A DNA stretch of 64,000 bases from Hyphomonadaceae bacterium. Lineage in GTDB: Bacteria > Pseudomonadota > Alphaproteobacteria > Caulobacterales > Hyphomonadaceae. The stretch covers positions 248,001-312,000 of the forward strand of contig JANSWU010000005.1 of NCBI GenBank assembly GCA_024743315.1, given 5' to 3'. The notes under the pieces are model-generated. The model was given only the letters and a program-made list of their open reading frames with translations, was not told the origin of the DNA and did no database searches. Shown in pieces: positions 24,449-33,318 of the stretch (the first letter of the stretch is position 1; every line of letters begins with the position of its first letter). Made by a program: the position numbers and the translations under genes.

Positions 24449-26815
24449 ATGGCCAGCATCAACGTGTGGGACGTGTGGGACATGTTAGCGATTTTGGAAC
24501 CGGTGCGCGGTGGCGCGCCTTCGACGTCTGTCAAATCAGACCTTCAACGCGCGCGCGAGATCGCGTTTGTCTCGCTCATCGTGCCGGTTCTTTTCATGGC
24601 CAGTCTGGTCAGCGCCTCGGTGCTGATGATGAGCGACCTTGGCAGCGCGCTGTTCAATTATTGGCTGACCGGACAAGTGTTGATTTGTGGCGTGTTCTTC
24701 CTGCTGAGCACCCGAGAGAAATCCGAATTGTTTGAAGGCGAGCGAGACGCAAACTCGCTGATCAAGAGTTTTCCCTTGGTCATTTTGGCCGTCGCCTGGG
24801 GCGTGGTGCCAGGCATTCTGGCTTTGGTTGAACCCTTGGAAATGCATTTTGTGTTCGGGGCGATCCTGTCAGGTGCGATGCTCGCTTCCGCCGTGCTGCT
24901 ACAGTTCACTCCTCAATTAGGGCGGATTGTGTTGGCGGCGACCGTAGGGGGTTTCCTGGCCAATACAATGCTGCAGCCCCAACTGGTCTCAGCGCTGATT
25001 TCAATGGTGATCCTGGCCTATTTCAGTGGCCTGGCGATTTGTACGCGCTGGTATTTTTCACAATACAATAAAAGGCTCACGGAAGTCGAAACCGCTGCCG
25101 CACGCACGCGTGAGATCAATAGCGTATTGCGTGATGTCGGCTTCGCTACGGACACATTCTTCTGGTCGATCGAGGCCGATGGTGAAGTGATAGAAATTAA
25201 TTCAGATGCACTGCCAACCGCTCCCGTTTTGGATACGATCAAAGGCCGAGACTGGTTATCATTGTTTCGTGCATCCCCTGAGCGGGACCTGCTGCGCGCG
25301 AGAATCTCTCGCGGGTCGGAAATTGTCGCGCTCGAATTGGAGCTGGCCGACGATATCGAGGCGAGCTCGCGTTTTTGGAAACTCTCCGCGCGACCGGTTT
25401 TTGAAAGTGGCAAATTTGTCGGATATCGTGGCTCTGCGACCGATATTACCCAGCTTCGTTTGAGCGAAAATCGTGCCGCGTTCCTAACCGAGTATGACTC
25501 GCTGACCGGCCTGCTCAACCGCAACTCATTTAAAGAGGCTGTGAGCGCGCATCTGGACAGCGAAGTGCGCGCGAGTTCGGACAGTGCTCTGATCTGGATT
25601 GATCTCGACAATTTTAAATGGATCAATGACACATTCGGACACGCTGGCGGCGATGATATTATCAAACTGGTGGCCAAGCGCCTGGAGCTGCTGTGTGAAC
25701 CCATGGACCTGCTTTGCCGCTATGGCGGCGATGAGTTCGCGCTGCTGATCACACGCTCACAAATGAGCGGGCGCCTGTTGAAGTTTGTCGACGATCTGAC
25801 CTATGCGCTGCAGCAGCCTTTCACCTATGCCAAGACCGACCTGCAGGTCGGCGCTAGTGTCGGGGTCCGCCGCATTGAGCCGGGCGCCGATGATGTCTCG
25901 ACCTTAATGAAAGAAGCTGACCTCGCGCTTCTCTCGGCCAAGTCGAGCGGCGGCGGCGTCTGGAAAGAGTATTCAGAGGGTTTCAAAGCCCGCGTGCGCG
26001 GCCAACGTGAACTGGCGCAGGATCTTGCCAAGGCGATCGATAGCAATGCCTTAAACCTGCAATTTCAGCCCATCGTCGATGCCAAGACGGGCGCTGTGAC
26101 CGCGGTTGAAGCCCTGTCGCGCTGGTACCATCCGGTGCGCGGAACCGTCTCGCCCTCGGAATTTATCCCGATTGCTGAAGACAATGGGATCATCATTGCC
26201 CTTGGCGACCGCGTGATCGAAAACGTCATCCTCGCCGCAATGGAGATGCCAGCAGACACCAAGGTCGGCATCAATGTCTCGCCGCTGCAATTGCATAGCA
26301 GCCGGATCTTGTCGCTGATCAGCCAGAAGATTGAAGAGACCGGGATCGACCCGCAGCGGATTGAGCTCGAGATCACCGAGAGCGTCTTCCTGTCAGACAA
26401 TGCCTTTATTCTCGATCGCCTGCACAAGCTGAAAGATCTTGGGGTGCGGATCGCCATGGATGATTTTGGCACTGGCTTTTCATCTCTCGCTTACTTGCAG
26501 CGTTTTCCGTTCGACAAACTCAAGCTCGATCAGGCTTTTGTGCGCGGCCTTGAGACCAGTGAACAAAGTCAGGCGATTGCCCGGGCGACCATATCCATGG
26601 CGCACGCGCTCAATCTGACGGTGACGGCTGAGGGCGTAGAAAGCGATGCGCAGGCCCGCTTCCTGCGCGAACAGGGCTGCGATGAACTGCAGGGCTTCTT
26701 GTATAGCCGGCCCCAGGATCAGGCGGCCCTGATCCCGTATTTGCGCAGCATGAACCTGCTGCACGAAGCCAAAGGTCAGCCCGGCGGCAATGTGGTTGAG
26801 ATGAAACGCAGCTAA
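24449..26815 (+). CDS. Membrane GGDEF-EAL cyclic-di-GMP signalling protein
   Basis: About 788 residues. The N-terminus (to about 200) has five or six membrane helices, followed by a PAS-like domain (about 225-345), a GGDEF domain and an EAL domain. The diguanylate cyclase motif is intact (RYGGDEFALL). The phosphodiesterase residues also look intact: VEALSRW, INVSPLQL, ELEITES, MDDFGTGFSS, LKLDQAF and TAEGVES. Both making and breaking c-di-GMP are therefore possible; which dominates is unknown. ATGs at 24449 and 24482 are both possible starts, neither with a strong ribosome-binding site; the earlier TTG at 24371 lies in the terminator. Stops interlock with the convergent TetR gene. Confidence 0.9.
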   Translation: MASINVWDVWDMLAILEPVRGGAPSTSVKSDLQRAREIAFVSLIVPVLFMASLVSASVLMMSDLGSALFNYWLTGQVLICGVFFLLSTREKSELFEGERDANSLIKSFPLVILAVAWGVVPGILALVEPLEMHFVFGAILSGAMLASAVLLQFTPQLGRIVLAATVGGFLANTMLQPQLVSALISMVILAYFSGLAICTRWYFSQYNKRLTEVETAAARTREINSVLRDVGFATDTFFWSIEADGEVIEINSDALPTAPVLDTIKGRDWLSLFRASPERDLLRARISRGSEIVALELELADDIEASSRFWKLSARPVFESGKFVGYRGSATDITQLRLSENRAAFLTEYDSLTGLLNRNSFKEAVSAHLDSEVRASSDSALIWIDLDNFKWINDTFGHAGGDDIIKLVAKRLELLCEPMDLLCRYGGDEFALLITRSQMSGRLLKFVDDLTYALQQPFTYAKTDLQVGASVGVRRIEPGADDVSTLMKEADLALLSAKSSGGGVWKEYSEGFKARVRGQRELAQDLAKAIDSNALNLQFQPIVDAKTGAVTAVEALSRWYHPVRGTVSPSEFIPIAEDNGIIIALGDRVIENVILAAMEMPADTKVGINVSPLQLHSSRILSLISQKIEETGIDPQRIELEITESVFLSDNAFILDRLHKLKDLGVRIAMDDFGTGFSSLAYLQRFPFDKLKLDQAFVRGLETSEQSQAIARATISMAHALNLTVTAEGVESDAQARFLREQGCDELQGFLYSRPQDQAALIPYLRSMNLLHEAKGQPGGNVVEMKRS

Positions 26816-27408
26816 TCGCGGATCAGGCTGGCGCGGATCAGTTTTTCCAATTGGCGTCCAAACACTGCATCCAAATCGCGATAAGCGGATGCGCCAAAGA
26901 TGCCGGTCAAGGTTGGCTCTGAAATATTGTAATAATTGATCGCGCCGAGCCATTGATAGACCAATGCCAGCGCCTCAGCGTCGCGCGCCGATTGCCAGCC
27001 TGGGATCGCTTTGACCAAGGCGATCAATCTTTCCAGGAATGACTTCAAATACCATGTGCTGGCGGTATCGGCGCGGCGTTTATTATCGAGCAGTTCACGC
27101 ATCAGGACACGGGTAGCGTCGCGGTTCGGGATGGCAGGTGCCAATAACTCCAACATATAGGAGACAAGCTTTTCTACTGAATTTGCGTCCTCGGTCGATC
27201 GGTCTTGCTCGAGCGCGGCGAACTGTTCGGAAATCCGTTTCAGGACTTCGCCATACAGCTTTTCCTTGCTGCCGAAATGATGCAGCAGCGCCTGTTTGGT
27301 GAGGCCCAGCTCATTGGCAATTGCGGCGATAGAAACGCCATAAAAGCCGCGCTCGGCGAACAGGGATTCGGCCTGATCCAATAAGCGTTCGCGTGTGTCT
27401 TGGGCCAT
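26812..27408 (-). CDS. TetR/AcrR family repressor of the adjacent Rieske operon
   Basis: A 198-residue TetR-family protein. The helix-turn-helix is in residues 8-52 (LFAERGFYGVSIAAIANELGLTKQALLHHFGSKEKL is the recognisable block, split here across helices 2-4). The C-terminal ligand domain has no recognised specificity. It is divergent from a Rieske oxygenase gene, and the 96-base spacer holds two palindromes of the CTTACC-n4-GGTAAG type typical of TetR operators. It therefore likely represses both itself and the oxygenase, with an aromatic or steroid-like substrate as inducer (inference). Confidence 0.9.
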   Translation of the reverse strand: MAQDTRERLLDQAESLFAERGFYGVSIAAIANELGLTKQALLHHFGSKEKLYGEVLKRISEQFAALEQDRSTEDANSVEKLVSYMLELLAPAIPNRDATRVLMRELLDNKRRADTASTWYLKSFLERLIALVKAIPGWQSARDAEALALVYQWLGAINYYNISEPTLTGIFGASAYRDLDAVFGRQLEKLIRASLIRD

Positions 27409-27431
27409 TCGGGTCTCTCTTAACTTGACAA

Positions 27432-27476
27432 CCTACCATATGGTAAGTAATCAAACTTACCAAGCGGTAAGTTTGA
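27432..27476. promoter_or_regulatory. Tandem TetR-type operators
   Basis: Site 1 is CCTACCAT-ATGGTAAG (27432-27447, 7 of 8 pairs). Site 2 is a perfect 11-bp inverted repeat, TCAAACTTACC (27451-27461) / GGTAAGTTTGA (27466-27476) around AAGC. Centres are 24 bases apart, between the divergent TetR and Rieske genes. Confidence 0.8.
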
Positions 27477-27504
27477 AATATCGCAGATCGACTGGGAGGC
27501 CGAT

Positions 27505-28659
27505 ATGGATCGAGATACCGAACTACAACTGATTGATGAGCTATTGGCGATCAAAGCCGAGAAGACCTTCTTTCTTGACGAGACGGTCGCCCGAAGCCCG
27601 GTTGAACATTACACGAGCCAGGATCGCTTTGATCAGGAGCGCGCGCAAATCTTCCGGAAGCTGCCAATGATGGTCGCGCATGCGAGCGAAATCGCTAACC
27701 CGGGCGATTTCATCCGGCGTGACCTGGCCGGGCTGCCGCTTCTGATCACGCGCGATAAGGCTGGGAATGTGAATGCGCTCTTGAATGCGTGTCGCCATCG
27801 CGGAACACGCCTGGTCGATGATGAGGCGGGTTGCAAACATCGCTTCACCTGTCCCTACCATGCCTGGACTTATGCCAATTCCGGCGAGCTGCTCGCTGCC
27901 CCGCATTTCGATCAGGGCTTTACCGGGCTTAAGAAAAGTGACCTTGGCCTGACCCGACTTGCCTGCCAGGAGCGGTTCGGCTTTATCTGGGTCAGCGCTG
28001 AGGGCGGTTTGGATCTAGATGACTTCATCGGCCCGCTCGCCGAAGAGCTCGATGCCTTGCATATGGACGATCTGATTGTCACCCACCAAGACTTGCCGGA
28101 GCATGCGGCCAATTGGAAGATCCTGGTCGAAGGCGGGATTGAGGCCTATCATTTCAAGGTCGCGCACCGGACCACGATTGGCCCGCATTTCGAGGATAAT
28201 CTATCTTCCTATCGCATGTTCGGCGCGCATATGCGCTCCATTCTCATGCGCACGAGCATGGCCAAACTGGCGCCGGAAACACGTGAGACGTGGCGGCTGC
28301 GCGATCATGCCCAAGTGCTCTACACGCTGTTTCCGGGCGCGTCGCTTCTGGTCCAATCAGACCATATTTCCTGGATACAGTCCGAACCCATCGGTCCTGG
28401 CCGCACCCGTCTGCGCCTGAGTACCCTGGCCCCCAAGGCCGAGGCCGAAAACGCTGAGCATTGGCAGCGCAATCACCAGATTACGCGGACCACGCTCGAC
28501 GAAGATTTTGTCATCGGCGAGAGCATGCAGAGCACGCTCGAATCTGGGGCCAATACGCATATGCTGTTCGGGCGGTTTGAGGGCGCGTTGGACGCCTTTA
28601 ACCGCACGGTCGACGCGCATCTGACTCCCACTGGGCCGCAGGCTGTGGCAGCAGAATAG
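27505..28659 (+). CDS. Rieske [2Fe-2S] aromatic-ring-hydroxylating oxygenase, alpha subunit
   Basis: A 384-residue oxygenase component. The Rieske cluster ligands are C96-R-H98 and C116-P-Y-H119. The mononuclear iron site is in EGGIEAYHFKVAHRTTIG (about residues 206-223). These proteins hydroxylate aromatic rings, sterols or carnitine-like compounds using electrons from a separate reductase, none of which is adjacent. The ATG at 27505 has GGGAGG upstream. The gene is followed two bases later by an unknown gene and is preceded by tandem TetR operators, so it is inducible in all likelihood. Substrate not determinable from the sequence. Confidence 0.92.
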   Translation: MDRDTELQLIDELLAIKAEKTFFLDETVARSPVEHYTSQDRFDQERAQIFRKLPMMVAHASEIANPGDFIRRDLAGLPLLITRDKAGNVNALLNACRHRGTRLVDDEAGCKHRFTCPYHAWTYANSGELLAAPHFDQGFTGLKKSDLGLTRLACQERFGFIWVSAEGGLDLDDFIGPLAEELDALHMDDLIVTHQDLPEHAANWKILVEGGIEAYHFKVAHRTTIGPHFEDNLSSYRMFGAHMRSILMRTSMAKLAPETRETWRLRDHAQVLYTLFPGASLLVQSDHISWIQSEPIGPGRTRLRLSTLAPKAEAENAEHWQRNHQITRTTLDEDFVIGESMQSTLESGANTHMLFGRFEGALDAFNRTVDAHLTPTGPQAVAAE

Positions 28660-28661
28660 AC

Positions 28662-29687
28662 ATGACCTCAAATGCCATCGCCGCGCAGGCGGAACTCCAT
28701 CATCAATATTTTCTCGGCCTGCAGCTCATGGTCGCGGTCGAGGAGACCAAGCAGACCGTCTATGACTGGATGTTCCGCCTGTTCCGGCGCCAGCATGAGG
28801 ACAAATTCCTGTCGAGTTTTGAGAAGCTCGGCCTCATCGGACAGCCGCATGCGGTGGCCTGTGCTAAATATCATGTCCTGTCGAATGGCATGGGCGGCGT
28901 CGCGGTTGAATATATGGAGGAGACCGAGACCAAGGCCTGGGTGCGGTTTCGCTATCCGCGCTGGATGTATGCCGGGCCGGCCATTTGCGGCATCCCGGTC
29001 GAGGCCAGCCGCGGCTTTCTCCATGGCTGGTACGCCCAGAATGGCGTGAGCCTCGGCAACCCCCGGCTCGGCTATGTCTGTGTCTCTGAAGATGTCACGG
29101 GGCAGTTTGGCCTGTGCGGCTATTTCAAGGAATATGATCACGATCTCCCGGATGAAGAACGCCTGGTCTTTGCCCCTGACGAGCGCCCGCCTGCCTTTGA
29201 TCCTGCTGCCCAACCGGCCCCGCCTGCGTCCGAATGGAGCGAAGAACGCCTCGCCAAAGCCAATCGAAACTATGCCATGGAATATGTCCGCAATGGCTTG
29301 CGGGCTTTGCGGGAGGTGGTCGGGCCTGACCGGGCCATGGAGCTTGCCAAACGCGCGGCGCGGCTGACCGGGTTGCAGAATTATGCCCGCATGGCGGCAG
29401 CGGTCGGGGCAGAGGATGGCGGACCCGCTTCAGCGGCGCATTTCCTCGTCAGTCTGCTCACCGGCATGGGCGATGATTGCCGGATCGAACCGGTAGAGGC
29501 AGGTGGTTACCGCGTTCAACAATCTGGATTGCGGATCATCCGCGGGCTTGAAGATGAATTGCAGGCCGATTTGCTCGCGTGCTGGAATGAGTTATGGCGC
29601 GGCACCATTCACGCCCAACGCGCGTTTCTTCAGGTGGCGTGCGCGCGATCTGCGGAAGGCCAAGTCTGGGAAATTCATTCGGTTTGA
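28662..29687 (+). CDS. Unknown protein linked to the Rieske oxygenase
   Basis: A 341-residue protein I cannot assign to a family. It has no signal peptide or membrane helix and looks soluble. The first 190 residues contain many aromatic and cysteine residues (AVACAKYHVLSNG, RYPRWMYAGPAICGIPVEA, YVCVSEDVTGQFGLCGYF); the C-terminal half is helical (LRALREVVGPDRAMELAKRAARL) and ends with an IRGLEDELQADLLACWNELW block. It starts two bases after the Rieske gene stop and shares its regulation. It could be an accessory, substrate-binding or hydrolase protein of the same catabolic step; this is inference from position alone. Confidence 0.72.
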   Translation: MTSNAIAAQAELHHQYFLGLQLMVAVEETKQTVYDWMFRLFRRQHEDKFLSSFEKLGLIGQPHAVACAKYHVLSNGMGGVAVEYMEETETKAWVRFRYPRWMYAGPAICGIPVEASRGFLHGWYAQNGVSLGNPRLGYVCVSEDVTGQFGLCGYFKEYDHDLPDEERLVFAPDERPPAFDPAAQPAPPASEWSEERLAKANRNYAMEYVRNGLRALREVVGPDRAMELAKRAARLTGLQNYARMAAAVGAEDGGPASAAHFLVSLLTGMGDDCRIEPVEAGGYRVQQSGLRIIRGLEDELQADLLACWNELWRGTIHAQRAFLQVACARSAEGQVWEIHSV

Positions 29688-29699
29688 GAATAACATCCT

Positions 29700-29800
29700 C
29701 CGACGACGCCAGCGCAGGCTGGTGTCCAGGGACCATATTCAACACTGCTTGCAATAGGAGCCTATTGCCCATGGATGCCAGCCGGCGCTGGCATCTACGG
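29700..29800. repeat. Inverted pair of REP-like palindromic elements
   Basis: Two 33-base elements (29700-29732 and, inverted, 29768-29800) agree at about 25 positions and each folds into a 9-bp hairpin: GACGCCAGC/GCTGGTGTC (29705-29713/29718-29726) and GATGCCAGC/GCTGGCATC (29774-29782/29787-29795). Between them is the palindrome GCAATAGG-AG-CCTATTGC (29751-29768). The arrangement resembles the BIME class of paired REP elements. It sits between two convergent genes. Confidence 0.65.
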
Positions 29801-29877
29801 TTATGTAACTTGGAAAATCAGAGGTCTCACCTCTTCACATCTGGTTCCGGCATCAATTCAAATGCCACGTAACGCTT

Positions 29878-30765
29878 TCAGGCGGCGGAGACGCCTTGTT
29901 CCCAGAAGGATTTGGGCTGCATGGCTTCCATCGGTTCATCGAGGAAGCCGGTGATCTCACCAACGGTTTCTTCGGCTTGCGTCACCAGGAAGAGATGCCC
30001 ACCGTCTTCGACGACGTGAAGCCGGGCATTGGGCAGCGCGAAATTCAGGATGTGGGCATTGGCCATCGGCACGATCGCATCTCGGTCGCCCGCCATGACC
30101 AGAGTTGGCATCCGCAAGAAACGAATGAAAGGCAGGGAAGACCAGCCAAGGAAGGCGGTGAGCTGGTAGACATAACCCATTGGAGCGGGCGGACGCAGAT
30201 TTTCGATATGCTGGCCTGCGCCTTCGTCGGCCGCTTCGCCATAAAGCCTCTGGAAATTCTCGCGCATATAATCAGGATCGGTATAGCGCCGCGCATCCGC
30301 CATTTTCGAGATCGCGCTGATTTTGCCCGGTACCATGGTCATGCCGGCCGTGGTTGCGCAGAGAATCAGCTTGCCAACCGAGTTGCGATACTGAAACGCG
30401 TATTGTTGCGCCATTGCGCCGCCCCAGGACACGCCCATGACGTCAACATCGCCCATATCAAACTGGTCGCACAGTTTGCGGGCCAACCGCGCCATCATCC
30501 AGGGGCGATAGGGAAAGCGCGCCGCCGGGCTTTCGCCGACGCCCGGCATGTCGAACGTGATGATCTCGCGGTCCCGGATCCATTCACCGAGCCCGAAGGC
30601 GAGTTCCATATTCGCGCCAATGCCATTGAAGAACAGCAAGGGACGTTTGTTCGATGGACGCTCGGCTTGCCAATAGCCGACCCGCACCGTAAAGGCGCCA
30701 ATCGTTTCCATTGAGATTTCTGGCAGGCGTGGTGACGCTTTGCCGGCAGCTTTCCTGGTGGCCAT
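29878..30765 (-). CDS. phaZ: Intracellular polyhydroxyalkanoate depolymerase (medium-chain type)
   Basis: A 295-residue alpha/beta hydrolase. The nucleophile elbow is GVSWGGAMAQ, the acid is probably in AGDRDAIVP, and the base His in EDGGHLFLV. PLLFFNGIGANMELAFGL and TFDMPGVGES agree with the Pseudomonas PhaZ group, which mobilises medium-chain PHA granules. GGAGG lies upstream of the ATG. It starts 47 bases after the phaC stop on the same strand, giving the phaC-phaZ order of the pseudomonad cluster. Length matches (about 283 in Pseudomonas). Other alpha/beta hydrolase roles are possible, but the context supports PhaZ. Confidence 0.85.
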   Translation of the reverse strand: MATRKAAGKASPRLPEISMETIGAFTVRVGYWQAERPSNKRPLLFFNGIGANMELAFGLGEWIRDREIITFDMPGVGESPAARFPYRPWMMARLARKLCDQFDMGDVDVMGVSWGGAMAQQYAFQYRNSVGKLILCATTAGMTMVPGKISAISKMADARRYTDPDYMRENFQRLYGEAADEGAGQHIENLRPPAPMGYVYQLTAFLGWSSLPFIRFLRMPTLVMAGDRDAIVPMANAHILNFALPNARLHVVEDGGHLFLVTQAEETVGEITGFLDEPMEAMQPKSFWEQGVSAA

Positions 30766-30812
30766 CTAAAGCCTCCTTCTCCTGTCAGTGCCGCGCGAAG
30801 GTCTTGCTGCCT

Positions 30813-32498
30813 TTAGTCGAACACATATTTCCCCGGCGAATCATAGAGCGGTGGAAATTGCTCTGATCCGCCTTCTTTTGGCGCTGGCTTCATGTCGCCA
30901 GAGCGTTCATGCAGCCACTCTGCCCAACGAGTCCACCAAGAGCCAGCAACTTCTTCAGCTCCCGCTGCCCATTCATCCGCCGTTGGCTCAATACTCGGAT
31001 TACGAAAGTATTTGGCTTTTGGATTAACCGGGGGGTTGAGTAGGGACTGAATGTGTCCGGAATTCGAAAGGATGAATTCCTTATTTTTCGAGCCGAGCAA
31101 GTGCAGGGTCCGGTAAGCGGCTTTCCACGGTGTGATGTGATCGGTCACGCCGGCGACGACAAACGCATCCACTTCAACTTTGGTGAGATCGGCGAGGTGC
31201 CCGGCAATCTCGACCTGGCCCGGATTGCTGAACGGCTTCTGCAGACCAAAATCGAGATAATCGGAATGCAGCTGTGCCGGCAGATTGGTCGAGTCATCAT
31301 TCCAGAACAGGACATTATAAGGGGGCGGATCTTCACCCATTAGGTAATTGTTGACAACATAGTTCCAAACCAGATCGTTCGGGCGCATCCAGGCAAACAT
31401 GCGGGCGAGATCATCGCCTTTCAGAATGCCTTTGCGGCGCGAATAGCGGCGCGCGATTTCGAGACTGCGCTCCGATACCATTTGTCCAAGCTCGCTATCA
31501 TCTTGCTCCGGGTCGAGAATACAGACCTGGAAGGTCAGCGAGTTGATCCGATCATCGCCCGCGGCCGAGAGCAGGCTGGCAAAGGTCGCCGTCGTGATCC
31601 CGCCAGAGCAGGCGCCAGACACGTTGATCTTGTCTGAGCCGGTGATTTCCTTGATCACTTCGGTGCACTGGATCAGGCTATCGACATAGTCAGACAGGCC
31701 CCAATCCTTGTGTTCCTTGGTCGGGTTGCGCCAGGAAATGATAAAGGTCTGGAAGCCTTCTTTCAGCAGGAACTGAACGATGCTGGTGATCGGATCGAGA
31801 TCACTGGCATAGAATTTATTGATCTGTGGCGGGATGTTGAGGAACGGAATCTCGCGCACGGTTTCCGTCGTCGGCGTGTACTGAATGAGTTCCATCATCT
31901 CATTCTTCCAGACGACCTTGCCGGGCGTGATCGCCACATTCTCACCGATCACGAACGGGGACTTGTCGACCCGGCTCGGCATGCCGCCATTCTTGGTCAG
32001 GTCTTCATAAGCATTTTGCAGGCCTTTGATCAGGGACAAGCCACCACTATCAATCGCGCGTTTCTTTGCGGCCGGGTTGGTGACGAAGGCATTGGTTGGC
32101 GCGATCGCATCGGTGATCATGTTCATCACGAACGTGGCGCGGGCATGCTCCATTTCACCGAGCTTGAGATCACCGACCCAGTCTTCCAGGTGCTCTTGCA
32201 TCGCCAGATAAGTCTGCATGCCGCGCTTGTAGAATGGATTATTGGCCCAGGCCGGATCCCGGAAACGTTTATCCTTGCGATCGGGGGCGCGCTCAGACTT
32301 CCCGGTGGCAATCTCGTAGGATTCTTTCGCCATCTTGCCGGCAAACTTGGCATTGGCCATTGGCGAGATACTGGTGCGACGCAACATCATCGCGACCGAT
32401 CCGAGCAGCTCCTGCCGGTTCAGTCCGCCCAGAAGCGGGTTCAAAGCGTTGGTTGAGTCAGCTGCAGCCTGACCAATATAGTCTGACGTTTTGCTCAT
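30813..32498 (-). CDS. phaC: Poly(3-hydroxyalkanoate) synthase, class II-like
   Basis: A 561-residue PHA synthase. The catalytic Cys297 lies in SGACSGG, the box seen in Pseudomonas class II enzymes (class I usually has GFCVGG). The Asp is in VAGVTDHITPW and the His in SNSGHIQSLL. It polymerises (R)-3-hydroxyacyl-CoA at granule surfaces. The ATG at 32498 has TTGGAGG upstream and starts MSKTSDYIG; an open frame to 32546 lacks this. It is divergent from phaD across 178 bases and cotranscribed with phaZ. Substrate chain length is inferred from the box and the cluster, not proven. Confidence 0.93.
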   Translation of the reverse strand: MSKTSDYIGQAAADSTNALNPLLGGLNRQELLGSVAMMLRRTSISPMANAKFAGKMAKESYEIATGKSERAPDRKDKRFRDPAWANNPFYKRGMQTYLAMQEHLEDWVGDLKLGEMEHARATFVMNMITDAIAPTNAFVTNPAAKKRAIDSGGLSLIKGLQNAYEDLTKNGGMPSRVDKSPFVIGENVAITPGKVVWKNEMMELIQYTPTTETVREIPFLNIPPQINKFYASDLDPITSIVQFLLKEGFQTFIISWRNPTKEHKDWGLSDYVDSLIQCTEVIKEITGSDKINVSGACSGGITTATFASLLSAAGDDRINSLTFQVCILDPEQDDSELGQMVSERSLEIARRYSRRKGILKGDDLARMFAWMRPNDLVWNYVVNNYLMGEDPPPYNVLFWNDDSTNLPAQLHSDYLDFGLQKPFSNPGQVEIAGHLADLTKVEVDAFVVAGVTDHITPWKAAYRTLHLLGSKNKEFILSNSGHIQSLLNPPVNPKAKYFRNPSIEPTADEWAAGAEEVAGSWWTRWAEWLHERSGDMKPAPKEGGSEQFPPLYDSPGKYVFD

Positions 32499-32676
32499 AA
32501 ATGGCCTCCAAATTCCTCCGAGAACGAGGCGCCCCTCGTCCGGCACAAGGCTTGCTCTTATGGTTAAGAGTCTAAATTAGAATAACCTTGGCCGATCAAA
32601 TTCGTTTCATATTGACCTTTTACTGTCAAATAGACTGCAGAAACAGCCATTTCAGCCGAGACGCGAACTGTTAAAG

Positions 32677-33312
32677 ATGAAGACACGCGATCGTATTCTT
32701 GATGTCAGCCTGGAGCTCTTCAATGCTGAGGGCGAGGCCAAGCAGACGGCTGTCGATATCGCCAATGCGCTCGATATGTCGCCGGGCAATCTCTACTATC
32801 ACTTCAAGGGCAAGGAACCGATCATCGAAGCCTTGTTTGATCGCTTCGAAGAAGAGATGCAAATCATCCTCGGCGGCTCGCATGGCGCCGTCACCTCGAT
32901 CGAGGATAATTGGATCTTCGTCTATATCGTGCTCGAAGAGATTTACGATTTCCGTTTCTTCTATCGCAATGTCGGGGACATGATGGAGCGCTATCCAGGA
33001 CTCGCGCATCGGTTCCGGAAGATCCTCGCGATGAAACGCCAGGCGATTGATAATGTCCTCAGCCAGCTGGAAAAGCGCGGCTTTGTCGACATTGACCGGC
33101 GCCTGCGCCCGGCCTTGGTGCAACAAATGCTGTCGACGCTGACCTTCTGGCTTAGCCATGATCTGATTGAAGGCAGTGATCGTGATGGCCCGTCTCTTAT
33201 TCATGACACGGTCCTGCAATTCATGTTGCTGGTCGTGCCTTATATGGGCGAGGCCGGAGCCGATGCGCTGGATGGCATGCTGGAACGCCGCCGCGATTTG
33301 ATGAAAGCTTAA
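32677..33312 (+). CDS. phaD: TetR-family PHA regulator PhaD
   Basis: A 211-residue TetR protein. The start MKTRDRILDVSLELFN and the block MSPGNLYYHFKGKEPII closely match Pseudomonas PhaD, which activates or modulates pha genes on sensing a fatty acid derivative. The first 55 residues form the helix-turn-helix domain. It is divergent from phaC-phaZ, so the 178-base spacer is the likely binding region; I saw no perfect long palindrome in it. Its stop lies six bases from that of the convergent DMT transporter gene. Confidence 0.87.
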   Translation: MKTRDRILDVSLELFNAEGEAKQTAVDIANALDMSPGNLYYHFKGKEPIIEALFDRFEEEMQIILGGSHGAVTSIEDNWIFVYIVLEEIYDFRFFYRNVGDMMERYPGLAHRFRKILAMKRQAIDNVLSQLEKRGFVDIDRRLRPALVQQMLSTLTFWLSHDLIEGSDRDGPSLIHDTVLQFMLLVVPYMGEAGADALDGMLERRRDLMKA

Positions 33313-33318
33313 GCTCGC

